DNA from: DALYJJ01 sp031969915
GTDB taxonomy: Bacteria > Acidobacteriota > Terriglobia > Bryobacterales > Bryobacteraceae
Direction of reading: 5' to 3'
DNA: 23,142 bases
NCBI GenBank assembly: GCA_031969915.1
Contig: DALYJJ010000102.1
Span: 1-23,142 of the forward strand
Below, piece after piece: positions 8,315 through 15,397 of the stretch; the stretch's first letter is position 1, and each line of letters begins with the position of its first letter. Both the position numbers and the translations under genes were made by a program. Under the pieces are notes generated by a model. The model saw nothing but the letters and a program-made list of their open reading frames with translations. It had not been told where the DNA came from and did not search any database.

Positions 8315-8965
8315 ATGTCAGTGGTCAAACGAAGGCAAGGTAGAGAAGGAAACGCAATCCTCGAGTTCGCCATCGTTTCAGTGTTCTTGATTCCGATGCT
8401 TCTGGGTACTTACTCAGTGGGCATGATGCTGGTCAAGAGCCTACAGGTAATTCAGGTCCGCAACAGCGCGGCCCAACTCTTCGTAAAGTACATCGATCTT
8501 TCGGTTCCCGCCAACCAGGAGCTGGTCGTGCGCACGGCCTCGGGGCTGGGCATGACCCGCACAGGCGGCAAGGGCGTCGTGATCCTTTCGCAGATCGTCT
8601 ACGTGGGAGAGCAACAATGCGCCTCCGGAGGCCTCACCAAGGACCAGTGTCCGAATTTCGGACGGTTTGCGTTCGTCAAGCGGGTCACGATCGGCAACGC
8701 GAGCCTGCAGATTCCGGCCGCGGGAACCGCGGTCACGAGCATGCTGGGCACGCCGAGTTCGGCGATTCTGAACGCGGACGGAACGATTGATCTGGACGAC
8801 ACGCTCAAGCACATCTCGGCGATCGCGGCGAACGTGCCCACCGACCTGCCCAAAGATGACGCCCACTACTCGTTTGTGGCGGAAGCGGTGTTTGTGGCCC
8901 CCGAACTGGGCGTGGCGGGTCTGAACCTGGGGCAGCCGCTGCGGCCGCGGCCGTACATCTCATGA
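8315..8965 (+). CDS. TadE-like pseudopilin, second
   Basis: Encodes 216 residues. The N-terminus KRRQGREGNAILEFAIV is the classic TadE pattern: basic residues, G-N-A, then a Glu (E17) one residue before a hydrophobic helix spanning about residues 18-40. The remainder is a soluble extracytoplasmic domain with two Cys (in QQCASGGLTKDQCP) that could form a disulfide. GGAG at 8304-8307 serves as ribosome site. The stop overlaps an in-frame ATG of the next gene by four bases (ATGA at 8962-8965), pointing to one transcript with coupled translation. The role is inferred from family and context: a minor pilin-like component of a Flp/Tad-type system. The ATPase, secretin and prepilin peptidase of such a system are not in the window. 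Confidence 0.8.
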   Translation: MSVVKRRQGREGNAILEFAIVSVFLIPMLLGTYSVGMMLVKSLQVIQVRNSAAQLFVKYIDLSVPANQELVVRTASGLGMTRTGGKGVVILSQIVYVGEQQCASGGLTKDQCPNFGRFAFVKRVTIGNASLQIPAAGTAVTSMLGTPSSAILNADGTIDLDDTLKHISAIAANVPTDLPKDDAHYSFVAEAVFVAPELGVAGLNLGQPLRPRPYIS

Positions 8966-8976
8966 GGAAAACCGCC

Positions 8977-10566
8977 ATGTCAAACCGTAAGCGCAAGCGC
9001 GGAGTGGCGGTGATCATCACCGCGGTGATGCTCCTGATGGCGATACCCGCCGTCGGACTGGCCATCGACGCGGGAGTACTTTACCTGATCCGCGTACAAT
9101 TGCATGCCGCTTCCGACGCCGCCGCACTCGCCGCGGCGCGCTCCCTCAACATGGGGCAGACGCTCGGAGAGCAGAAAGCCGCCGTGGAGGCGCGCGCGGA
9201 AGCTTATTTCTACGCGAACTATCCGAATGGTTTCCTCGGATCGGACCGCAAGAAGCCAAAGACCCAGTTGGATGCGCTGGACTACGCCACGCTTCAGGTG
9301 AACGTGGAGACCGAGACCTACGCGCGCACGTACTTCATGAAGATCTTCGGCAAGCAGGGGATGACGCTGAAGGTGGTGGGCACGGCCACGCGGCGCAACG
9401 TGAACCTGATGCTGATCCTGGACCGGTCGGGCTCGATGGACGGCCAGCCGTGTACGGACATGAAGAACGCGGCGAAATCGTTCTTGAATTACTTTGCGGC
9501 GGGCCGCGACAAACTCGGGCTGCTGACGTTTGCGGGAGACTACAGCGTGGTGGTTCGGCCAACGACGGATTTCAAGACTCTGATTCCCGCGCAGATCGAC
9601 GCCATCTCCTGCAGCGGGAGCACGGGCAGCGCGCAGGCTCTCCATTGGGCGTACAAGGAGATCAAGGATCTGAATGAGCCGCTGACTCTCAACACGCTCG
9701 TGTTCTTCACCGATGGCCAACCCAACGGGGTGACCGGCTATTTCCAGATCCGGAAGGATCCGGACGAACGCTTCGGTTACTCCGGCGGCTACAAGCCCAC
9801 CGTCTGGAACGGCACCCGGTGGGTGAAGGGCTCCAACTCGGTGTGCACCAATCCCGGCTCGAAGTGCACGATGGAGCCGTCGCCCTGCAGGGACCCGGCG
9901 GGCAAGTCATACGACCGGAACAGCGGCAGTTCCCCGCAGTTCGGGCCGCCCACCTGGAACCCCGGCTGGCACAACGGCAACAAGCAGCCGTACTACCTGC
10001 TGGGCGCGATGTCGCAGTCCAACTCCACGACAACGAGCGGTCTGCGAAACTACTCCGGCAACAGCAACGTGATCAGCGCTTCGGGCTGCGCCTTCACAAG
10101 CAACACGACCAATGTCAAGCGGGATATCGCATTTATTCCGGATCAGGATCTGCAGGGTTACTCCACCTGGGGTTACAAGACGAACTACAACTACACTAGC
10201 GACACGTATGTAACCGGCCAGGACATGTTTCCCCAAGGCCACCCATACGACGGCAAGATCCGGCCCGATATCTACGAGGGGATCGTCAACGCCTCTTACA
10301 ACGCGGCCGACAACTGCGCGCGCAAGATTCGCGAAGATAGTACCTTCAATCCGGTCATTTACTCGATCGGCCTGGGCGGGACGGTCGGCTATCCGGCGGA
10401 CTCCGAGCTACTGGCGCGCGTCGCCAACACGGGCACAAGCGACGACACCTACGCAGGCGACAACCTGACGCGGCCGAAGGGTGTCTACGCCTACGCCCCG
10501 GACTCGACCAAGCTGATGCAGGCTTTTGCGATCATCGCCTCTTCCGTTCTCCGGCTGAGCCGCTGA
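8977..10566 (+). CDS. TadG-like protein with von Willebrand factor A domain
   Basis: Encodes 529 residues from ATG 8977. The TadE/G-type N-terminus has a basic stretch (SNRKRKRG) and a hydrophobic helix at about residues 8-36, then AAS-AAALAAARSLN, a hallmark of the Tad N-terminal domain. A von Willebrand A domain follows with a full MIDAS start, DRSGS (D149, S151, S153), and FFTDGQPNG later. Between that strand and the closing strand (NPVIYSIGLGG) sits an unusual insertion of roughly 200 residues rich in Ser, Asn, Tyr, Gly and Trp with several Cys. Start 8977 has a good GAGGAAA ribosome site at 8964-8970; an in-frame ATG at 8962, overlapping the previous stop, is an alternative. Such proteins are anchored to the inner membrane and take part in Tad pilus biogenesis or adhesion. 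Confidence 0.8.
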   Translation: MSNRKRKRGVAVIITAVMLLMAIPAVGLAIDAGVLYLIRVQLHAASDAAALAAARSLNMGQTLGEQKAAVEARAEAYFYANYPNGFLGSDRKKPKTQLDALDYATLQVNVETETYARTYFMKIFGKQGMTLKVVGTATRRNVNLMLILDRSGSMDGQPCTDMKNAAKSFLNYFAAGRDKLGLLTFAGDYSVVVRPTTDFKTLIPAQIDAISCSGSTGSAQALHWAYKEIKDLNEPLTLNTLVFFTDGQPNGVTGYFQIRKDPDERFGYSGGYKPTVWNGTRWVKGSNSVCTNPGSKCTMEPSPCRDPAGKSYDRNSGSSPQFGPPTWNPGWHNGNKQPYYLLGAMSQSNSTTTSGLRNYSGNSNVISASGCAFTSNTTNVKRDIAFIPDQDLQGYSTWGYKTNYNYTSDTYVTGQDMFPQGHPYDGKIRPDIYEGIVNASYNAADNCARKIREDSTFNPVIYSIGLGGTVGYPADSELLARVANTGTSDDTYAGDNLTRPKGVYAYAPDSTKLMQAFAIIASSVLRLSR

Positions 10567-10588
10567 CCCGGCGCAGCTTTCTCTCCCG

Positions 10589-10620
10589 GCGGCGCGGTTG
10601 ACACCGCGCCGCTCTTCATT
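10589..10620 (+). terminator. Hairpin terminator after the TadG-like gene
   Basis: A perfect 10-base-pair stem (GCGGCGCGGT at 10589-10598, ACCGCGCCGC at 10603-10612) with a four-base loop TGAC is followed by the moderately T-rich TCTTCATT. It lies between two convergent genes and could also act on the opposite strand, though that side lacks a T tract. Confidence 0.7.
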
Positions 10621-10626
10621 ACGCTC

Positions 10627-11730
10627 TTATTTCCAGGGCAGCGGAGCGGGCTCTGAGTAGACGGTTTCGCGCAGCCGGCGGAGCGCGTCTTTCGCGACCA
10701 GGCCCCCGTAGTACCAGACCACCGCGCCGGCGAGTTCGCGCTCCCGGCACATCTCGACGAAGCGCACCAGGGTGGCGGCGTCGGAGTTCGTCACGTCGAC
10801 GCCGGGCGCCAGGCGCGCCCCATCCCCGCCCAGCGCCGCCAACTGCCGGTCCAGTTCCGCGGCGAAGCTCTCCGGATCGCGCCGGTAGACTTGGGGCGAG
10901 ACGAAATCGAGTGCTCCCGCCTTCGCCCACGCCGGATACTCTTGCAGGAAGTTGGCGTACGAGAAGCCGTAGACGATCGGGGCGTTCGTGACCAGCAGCC
11001 GCCAGTTGGCCGCTCGCAGGCGCTTCGCGAGGCGCAGCACGAAGTCATTCAGGCGGTCGGCCCGCCATCGCATCCACGCAGGGTCTCGTTCGTTGGAGGG
11101 CGGCTCCGCGCCGTCGTGATCCTGGGCGTAGCGGGCCTTGGTGGCGGGATCGTATCCGCAATCGAGTTCCGGATACCGCGCGCGGTCAAACTGCACCGCG
11201 GGCACATCGTAGTTCGCGGCGAGTTCGGCCATCAAATCGAGGAGGAACTGCTGCCCCTCCGGGTGGGCGTGCGCAATCCAATAGCTCTTCGTCGTTCCGG
11301 CCCAGGAGAAATCGCTCGACCCGTCCTTCCGCATGGCCAGCCAATCGGGGTGCGCCTCCACGAGCGGGGCGCGCCCGCCTGAGTAGCCGATCACGAACCC
11401 GTACTCGACCCAAGGGATCACGGCCAGGCCACGCGCCTTCCCTTCCTCGATGGCCTCGGCGAGGACGTCGCGTTCGCCGAAGGCGGGGTCAGTCGCCACT
11501 CCGGTATGGCGCTCGAAGAGCGCGCTGCGCCAGAGCGGATATCCGCGGGACCAGACGTTGACGAACACGGCGTTGAAGTTCGCGGCTTTGAGCGCGTCCA
11601 TCATTTCGGCGATCGATTCGCGGGTGGCGAGCGGAGCGCGGTCCACCCACACACCTCGGATTTCGGCCCGCGGGGCGCCGCACGCAGCGGCCGCCGCGGC
11701 CAACGCGAGGATCAGGAATCTCAGCCGCAC
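10627..11730 (-). CDS. Exported GHL10/DigH-like glycoside hydrolase
   Basis: Encodes 367 residues from a GTG at 11730. It has a signal peptide (LRFLILALAAAAAACGAP); the Cys suggests a lipoprotein but the lipobox is weak. The mature part begins EIRGVWVDRAPLATRES and contains FNAVFVNVWSRG, GLAVIPWVEYGF, VPAVQFDRARYP and LDFVSPQVYRRD, the pattern of the DUF187/GHL10 TIM-barrel family. E. coli DigH of this family cleaves peptidoglycan strands lacking stem peptides; whether this protein does so is unknown. TTG at 11733 is an alternative start one codon upstream. A minus-strand TAGAAT (11743-11738) precedes the GTG by seven bases, again suggesting a leaderless mRNA. It is divergent from the PIG-L deacetylase with about 24 bases between starts. 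Confidence 0.8.
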   Translation of the reverse strand: MRLRFLILALAAAAAACGAPRAEIRGVWVDRAPLATRESIAEMMDALKAANFNAVFVNVWSRGYPLWRSALFERHTGVATDPAFGERDVLAEAIEEGKARGLAVIPWVEYGFVIGYSGGRAPLVEAHPDWLAMRKDGSSDFSWAGTTKSYWIAHAHPEGQQFLLDLMAELAANYDVPAVQFDRARYPELDCGYDPATKARYAQDHDGAEPPSNERDPAWMRWRADRLNDFVLRLAKRLRAANWRLLVTNAPIVYGFSYANFLQEYPAWAKAGALDFVSPQVYRRDPESFAAELDRQLAALGGDGARLAPGVDVTNSDAATLVRFVEMCRERELAGAVVWYYGGLVAKDALRRLRETVYSEPAPLPWK

Positions 11731-11737
11731 CAAGGCG

Positions 11738-11752
11738 ATTCTAAGCTAATCT
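11738..11752. promoter_or_regulatory. Compact divergent promoter region, GHL10 and PIG-L genes
   Basis: On the minus strand TAGAAT occupies 11743-11738, seven bases before the GTG at 11730. On the plus strand TAAGCT (11742-11747) is seven bases before ATG 11755, and TAATCT (11747-11752) is eight bases before ATG 11761. No Shine-Dalgarno sequence serves either gene, so the two -10 elements nearly overlap in a 24-base intergenic space. Confidence 0.4.
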
Positions 11753-11754
11753 CA

Positions 11755-12483
11755 ATGTCCATGGAGATCTCCCGCCGCCTGCTGTTCGGATTGCCTTTGG
11801 CCGCGCAGGCCCAAACCTCGGGCCAAACTCTTAACGTGGTGGTGGCCGGCGGCCATCCGGACGACCCTGAGACGGGCGCTGGGGGCACGATGGCCCGCTA
11901 CGCGCAGGTGGGCCATCGGGTGACCAGCTTGTACCTGACGCGCGGCGAAGCGGGGATTCGGGGCGCTTCGCACGGAGAGGCCGCGCGCATCCGGACCGCG
12001 GAAGCGGAAGCGGCCTGCCGGATCCTGCGCGCCCGTCCCGTTTTCGCAGGACAGGTAGATGGCGCGGCGGAGATCAACGGCGGGCGATACGACGCGTTCC
12101 GCAAGCTGCTGGAGGAGATTGCGCCGGACATCGTCTTCACGCACTACCCGATCGACACGCATCGCGACCACCGCGCCGTTTCGGATCTGGTCTATGACGC
12201 GCTGCTGCGCATGAAGCGGAAGTTCTCGCTGTACTACTTCGAGGTGCTGACCGGCGAACAGACGCAGACCTTTCATCCAAGCGATTACGTGGACATCACC
12301 GAGACCGAGCCCCTCAAGCGCAAGGCGTGCTTCGCCCACAAGAGCCAGGGCCCGGAGAGTTTCTATCCGTATCACGAGACCATGAGCCGGTTCCGCGGGA
12401 TGGAGTGCGGCGTCAAGCATGCCGAGGCGTTTCTCAGCCACGCCGCGAACGCCCGCGCGGCGGAAACGGTCCGCGGCCTGTGA
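11755..12483 (+). CDS. PIG-L family LmbE-like N-deacetylase, exported
   Basis: Encodes 242 residues. After a twin-Arg-like, hydrophobic N-terminus (ISRRLLFGLPLAAQAQ) comes NVVVAGGHPDDPETGAGGT, holding the zinc-binding H-P-D-D motif (H34, D37), and later IDTHRDHRAV with H136 and H139, which supplies the third ligand. The family hydrolyses N-acetyl groups on amino sugars or glycoconjugates (MshB, BshB, GlcNAc-PI deacetylase). The substrate here is unknown. Export and the neighbouring DigH-like hydrolase hint at an extracytoplasmic amino-sugar polymer, by inference. ATG 11755 is given; ATG 11761 is an equally plausible start two codons on. It is followed 60 bases later by the GH5 gene, which has its own putative promoter. 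Confidence 0.85.
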   Translation: MSMEISRRLLFGLPLAAQAQTSGQTLNVVVAGGHPDDPETGAGGTMARYAQVGHRVTSLYLTRGEAGIRGASHGEAARIRTAEAEAACRILRARPVFAGQVDGAAEINGGRYDAFRKLLEEIAPDIVFTHYPIDTHRDHRAVSDLVYDALLRMKRKFSLYYFEVLTGEQTQTFHPSDYVDITETEPLKRKACFAHKSQGPESFYPYHETMSRFRGMECGVKHAEAFLSHAANARAAETVRGL

Positions 12484-12504
12484 AGCAGGCCGGCGGGCTG
12501 AGGA

Positions 12505-12510
12505 TATACT
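12505..12510 (+). promoter_or_regulatory. Putative -10 element of the GH5 gene
   Basis: TATACT at 12505-12510 matches five of six consensus bases. Transcription would start near 12517, leaving a leader of about 27 bases that contains the GGAGGT ribosome site at 12532-12537. No -35 match stands out. Confidence 0.45.
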
Positions 12511-12543
12511 CATGCTGAAGTCTGTTTCGCCGGAGGTCCTTCG

Positions 12544-13653
12544 ATGAGTCTCAGCCGCCGCGAGTTCGCGAAAGCCGCCGCCGGCGGGGCGGCCGCCGCC
12601 CTGCCCACGCTGGGCGCACCGCAGAATGCGCTCCCCCGCTGGCGCGGTTTCAACCTGCTGTACCTGTTTCAGGCCCGGAACCAGAAGGGCCCGGTGGAGA
12701 TTCCCGAAGACGACTTTCTGATGATCCGCGACCTGGGCTTCGATTTCGTCCGCCTTCCGATGGACTACTGGTTCTGGGCTGATCCGGCGTGGCGGACGGC
12801 GGGCAAGCCCTCGGTCAAGCAGGCCTTCGCGATCCAGGAGGAGGGACTGGCGCCGGTCGACCGGGTCGTTGAACTGGGCCGCAAGCACGGCCTGCACGTG
12901 AGCCTCAACCTGCACCGTGGGCCCGGCTACTGCATCAACGACACGGACCTGGAGCCGTTCGTGCTATGGCGGGACAAGGACGCCGAAGACGCCTTCACGC
13001 TGCATTGGGACGTCCTCGCCAAGCGCTACCGCGACATCTCGAGCGGCGAATTGAGTTTAAACCTGTTGAACGAGGCGCCCAGTCCGCGTCCGGGCTACAT
13101 GACGCGCGAGGACTACCGCCGCGTGATGACTCGCGCCGCGAACAAGATCCGCGAGAGCACGCCCGACCGCACGATCATTATTGACGGCCTCAGCGTCGGG
13201 AACCAAGTGGTCTACGAGATGATGCCCACGGGGGTGGCGCAGAGTGTGCACGCCTATAGCCCGGCGGAGGTGAGCCATTACCGGGCGGGTTGGGTGGACA
13301 AGCGCGCCGACTTCCCGCACCCGCTGTGGCCGGCGGTGAAGCGCGACGGCAGCGGCCTGGTGAGCCGCGAGACCCTGGAGGCGCATTACGAGCCATGGGG
13401 CTGGCTGGTGAAGCAGGGTGTCGGGGTGCACTGCGGGGAAGCCGGCGCGTTCAACAAGACGCCGCACGACGCCTTCCTGCGTTGGATCTGCGACGTGCTC
13501 GACATTCTGAAGATCCACAACATCGGTTGGGCCCTCTGGAACTTCCGCGGCTCGTTCGGCGTGGTCGACTCCGGCCGCGAGGACGTGGCCTACGAGGATT
13601 GGCACGGCCACAAGCTGGACCGGAAGCTGCTCACGCTCCTGCAGTATCACTAA
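12544..13653 (+). CDS. Tat-exported glycoside hydrolase family 5 (cellulase-like)
   Basis: Encodes 369 residues. The N-terminus SLSRREFAKAAAGGAAAALP is a twin-arginine signal (S-R-R-E-F). The barrel follows with RGFNLLYLF, LGFDFVRLPMDYWFW and LHVSLNLHRGPGY. The acid/base is predicted as E177 in LLNEAPSP, and the nucleophile as E299 in VHCGEAGAF; GH5 enzymes usually read NEP, so NEA is slightly atypical. WALWNFRGSFGVVDSGR near the end fits GH5 active-site surroundings. The family cleaves beta-1,4-linked glucans, mannans and related polymers; specificity cannot be read here. A strong ribosome site GGAGGT (12532-12537) fixes the start. The next gene is 47 bases downstream with its own ribosome site. 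Confidence 0.85.
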   Translation: MSLSRREFAKAAAGGAAAALPTLGAPQNALPRWRGFNLLYLFQARNQKGPVEIPEDDFLMIRDLGFDFVRLPMDYWFWADPAWRTAGKPSVKQAFAIQEEGLAPVDRVVELGRKHGLHVSLNLHRGPGYCINDTDLEPFVLWRDKDAEDAFTLHWDVLAKRYRDISSGELSLNLLNEAPSPRPGYMTREDYRRVMTRAANKIRESTPDRTIIIDGLSVGNQVVYEMMPTGVAQSVHAYSPAEVSHYRAGWVDKRADFPHPLWPAVKRDGSGLVSRETLEAHYEPWGWLVKQGVGVHCGEAGAFNKTPHDAFLRWICDVLDILKIHNIGWALWNFRGSFGVVDSGREDVAYEDWHGHKLDRKLLTLLQYH

Positions 13654-13671
13654 TGGCCGCCCGGATCGCGT

Positions 13672-13677
13672 TATCAT
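13672..13677 (+). promoter_or_regulatory. Putative -10 element of the tail-tube-like gene
   Basis: TATCAT at 13672-13677 lies 23 bases before the ATG at 13701, leaving room for the GGAGGG ribosome site at 13692-13697. No convincing -35 was found. Confidence 0.3.
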
Positions 13678-13700
13678 GAGCGAACACTGGCGGAGGGAGC

Positions 13701-14087
13701 ATGGCATCTGAGCTTTTCGCGTTGAACGTCGACGGGCGCGAAGTGGGACGATTCGCGGAACTGATCACGGAACCGTCGCCCGGTGTCACGCCGCGCCCGC
13801 TGCAAGGGCACGAGCTCACGCACCTGGTGCAGCAATCGGGTGGAGCCAGGCAGACCAAGTGGCCTCCGATCACGCTCAAGCGCGGGTTTATCGAGCAGAC
13901 GGCTTTGATGCGGCTGAAGCGCGGCGAAGCGCTTGCATTGTCCATCTCGCTCCGCGGGGCCGGGGCGCGTACGTCATCGCCGGTCTCTCTTCTTCGGGCT
14001 CAGCTCGGGCGCACGGTGGAACGCGCGAAAGGGGGAGGCGAGGTGGCAATGGAGGAACTGCACCTGATGCACGAGGGCTTCCAATAA
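13701..14087 (+). CDS. Phage tail-tube-like (gp19 type) small protein with a GHELTHLVQQ motif
   Basis: Encodes 128 residues with no signal peptide. The ends resemble gp19-type tail tube proteins found in phages and contractile injection systems: the start ELFALNVDGREVGRFAEL, the middle KWPPITLKRGFIEQTALMRL, and the ending GGEVAMEELHLMHEGF. Unusually, residues 36-45 read GHELTHLVQQ, followed by SGG. This is almost identical to the HExxH signature of DUF4157 (the eCIS core domain), which is normally a separate protein. Whether that is convergence, a real metal site or a relic of fusion is not decidable here. No sheath, baseplate, spike or ATPase gene is nearby, so the protein is an orphan. The start is set by GGAGGG at 13692-13697. 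The next gene begins four bases after its stop. Confidence 0.6.
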   Translation: MASELFALNVDGREVGRFAELITEPSPGVTPRPLQGHELTHLVQQSGGARQTKWPPITLKRGFIEQTALMRLKRGEALALSISLRGAGARTSSPVSLLRAQLGRTVERAKGGGEVAMEELHLMHEGFQ

Positions 14088-14091
14088 CGCG

Positions 14092-14847
14092 ATGGCCGCT
14101 CCCTGGTATGAGAACGACGACTTCTGGGCGGCGCTCCTGGAGCATTTCTTCACGGAAGACCGCTGGACCGCCGCCGCGGAGGAGGCTGCACGAGCAGCGA
14201 AGCTGATGGGCATCGCGCCGGGCGCCGCGGTGCTGGATTTGGGCTGCGGCCCTGGGCGTCACACGCTCGCCCTGGCGCGCCTCGGCTACCGCGTGACCGG
14301 CGTCGACCGGACGAACCTCTACCTGGAGGAAGCGCACAAGCGCGCGGTGCGCGACCGGCTGGAGATCGAACTGGTCCACGAGGACATGCGGCGATTCCAG
14401 CGCCCGGCAGCCTACGACGGCGCGGTGAATCTACTCTCTTCGTTCGGCTATTTCGCGGACCGCGGCGACGATCTGCTGGTGCTGCGCAACCTGCGCGCTT
14501 CGCTTCGGCCCGGCGCGGCACTGGTGCTCGATCTCTACTCGAAAGAACTCGTGGCGAAGAACTTCTCGGCCAACGAGTGGTCGGAGTGTCCGGACGGAAC
14601 GTTATGGCTGCAGCAGCGGGAGATCCTTCCCGATTGGGACCAGATCCGCATTCGATGGCTGTTCCAGAAGGGCGATCGGAAGCGCGAGTTCACGTTCGAG
14701 CACCGGCTCTATTCCGGCGTCGAGCTTCGGGACTTGTTACACACCGCCGGCTTCGGAACGGTGACTCTGTACGGCTCTTTAGACGGCGCTCCCTACGACC
14801 GGAACGCGCAACGGCTGGTGGCCCGAGCCGCTACTTCGACCGCCTGA
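14092..14847 (+). CDS. Class I SAM-dependent methyltransferase
   Basis: Encodes 251 residues, presumed cytosolic. The SAM-binding motif I is VLDLGCGPG (residues 47-55), followed by RLGYRVTGVDRT with the acidic residue D72 expected to bind the ribose, then LVHEDMRRF and AVNLLSSFGYF. The C-terminal part (GVELRDLLHTAGFGTVTLYGSLDG) is the usual lid region of small-molecule methyltransferases. The substrate is unknown. It starts four bases after the tail-tube-like gene and is probably co-transcribed with it. Its 3' end overlaps the convergent triplicated-repeat gene by 17 bases and no terminator is visible, so antisense read-through is possible. Confidence 0.85.
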   Translation: MAAPWYENDDFWAALLEHFFTEDRWTAAAEEAARAAKLMGIAPGAAVLDLGCGPGRHTLALARLGYRVTGVDRTNLYLEEAHKRAVRDRLEIELVHEDMRRFQRPAAYDGAVNLLSSFGYFADRGDDLLVLRNLRASLRPGAALVLDLYSKELVAKNFSANEWSECPDGTLWLQQREILPDWDQIRIRWLFQKGDRKREFTFEHRLYSGVELRDLLHTAGFGTVTLYGSLDGAPYDRNAQRLVARAATSTA

Positions 14848-15397
14848 GGATGGAGACCACTTCCGCTCCGCCGAAGGCGGTCTTGCCCACCATGACGCCG
14901 AGGAACGAGTAGCCCGCCTCCCCGGCCTCTTTCAATTCCTTCTGCATCGTGGAGGTGCGTGAAGTGGCGAGCAGTTTGTATTCGAAGCGGGAGTCCTTGG
15001 CGGGGTTCCGCTCGAGGATCACGGCCACCTCGCGCCCGCCGAACACGGATTCGAAGACCGTTTGCCCGCAGTAGTCGAAGCCTTCGGCGCCCGCCGCCTG
15101 CATCTCCTTCTCCAGCGTGCTCGTCTTGTTGGTGGCAAGCAGTTTGTAGCGGCGCGGCCCGTTGGTCTCGCCCGCCCGCTTGGACATCACCACGATCACT
15201 TCTTTTCCGCCGAAAGCGGCTTCGCCGCCCATCACGCCCGAGAAGACGAATCCCGCCTCGGCGGCCTCATTCAACTCTTTCTCCATGGTGGAGGTCTTGG
15301 TGGTGGCCAGCACGCGGTAGTCGAACTTCGCGGCATCCTGGGCCAAGCCCGGTCCGGCCAGGAGCGATACAAACAGAAGAGGCAGAATTTGTTTCAT
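14831..15397 (-). CDS. Secreted protein of three tandem ~56-residue repeats
   Basis: Encodes 188 residues: a signal peptide (MKQILPLLFVSLLAGPGLAQ) and then three copies of one unit starting near residues 25, 82 and 137. Each runs Y-(R/K)-LLAT--TST--KE--A--(A/E)G, then an aromatic stretch, then FGG-EV and a short strand. The middle copy differs most (CGQTVFESVFGG). The pattern recalls small DUF4177-like alpha/beta units but I cannot assign a family. No catalytic motif is evident, so it may be structural or binding. GGAAGG lies before the start on the minus strand, and the start codon overlaps the cupin stop (ATGA at 15394-15397), so it is the last gene of the six-gene operon. Confidence 0.75.
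   Translation of the reverse strand: MKQILPLLFVSLLAGPGLAQDAAKFDYRVLATTKTSTMEKELNEAAEAGFVFSGVMGGEAAFGGKEVIVVMSKRAGETNGPRRYKLLATNKTSTLEKEMQAAGAEGFDYCGQTVFESVFGGREVAVILERNPAKDSRFEYKLLATSRTSTMQKELKEAGEAGYSFLGVMVGKTAFGGAEVVSILRRSK
14840..15325 (-). repeat. Protein-level tandem triplication
   Basis: Repeat 1 lies at about 15325-15176, repeat 2 at 15154-15008 and repeat 3 at 14989-14840, with periods of 57 and 56 residues between the aligned tyrosines Y27, Y84 and Y140. The DNA copies have drifted apart while the protein pattern is kept. Confidence 0.8.

Noticed and set aside
10589..10612. The hairpin as terminator for the minus-strand GHL10 gene as well
   Set aside because: The sequence on that side after the stem is GGGAGAG-like with no T tract, so only the plus-strand role is supported.
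12512..12547. Eleven-codon leader ORF ending in ATGA at the GH5 start
   Set aside because: Its ATG is one base after the -10 hexamer, upstream of the expected transcript start, so it is probably not transcribed.
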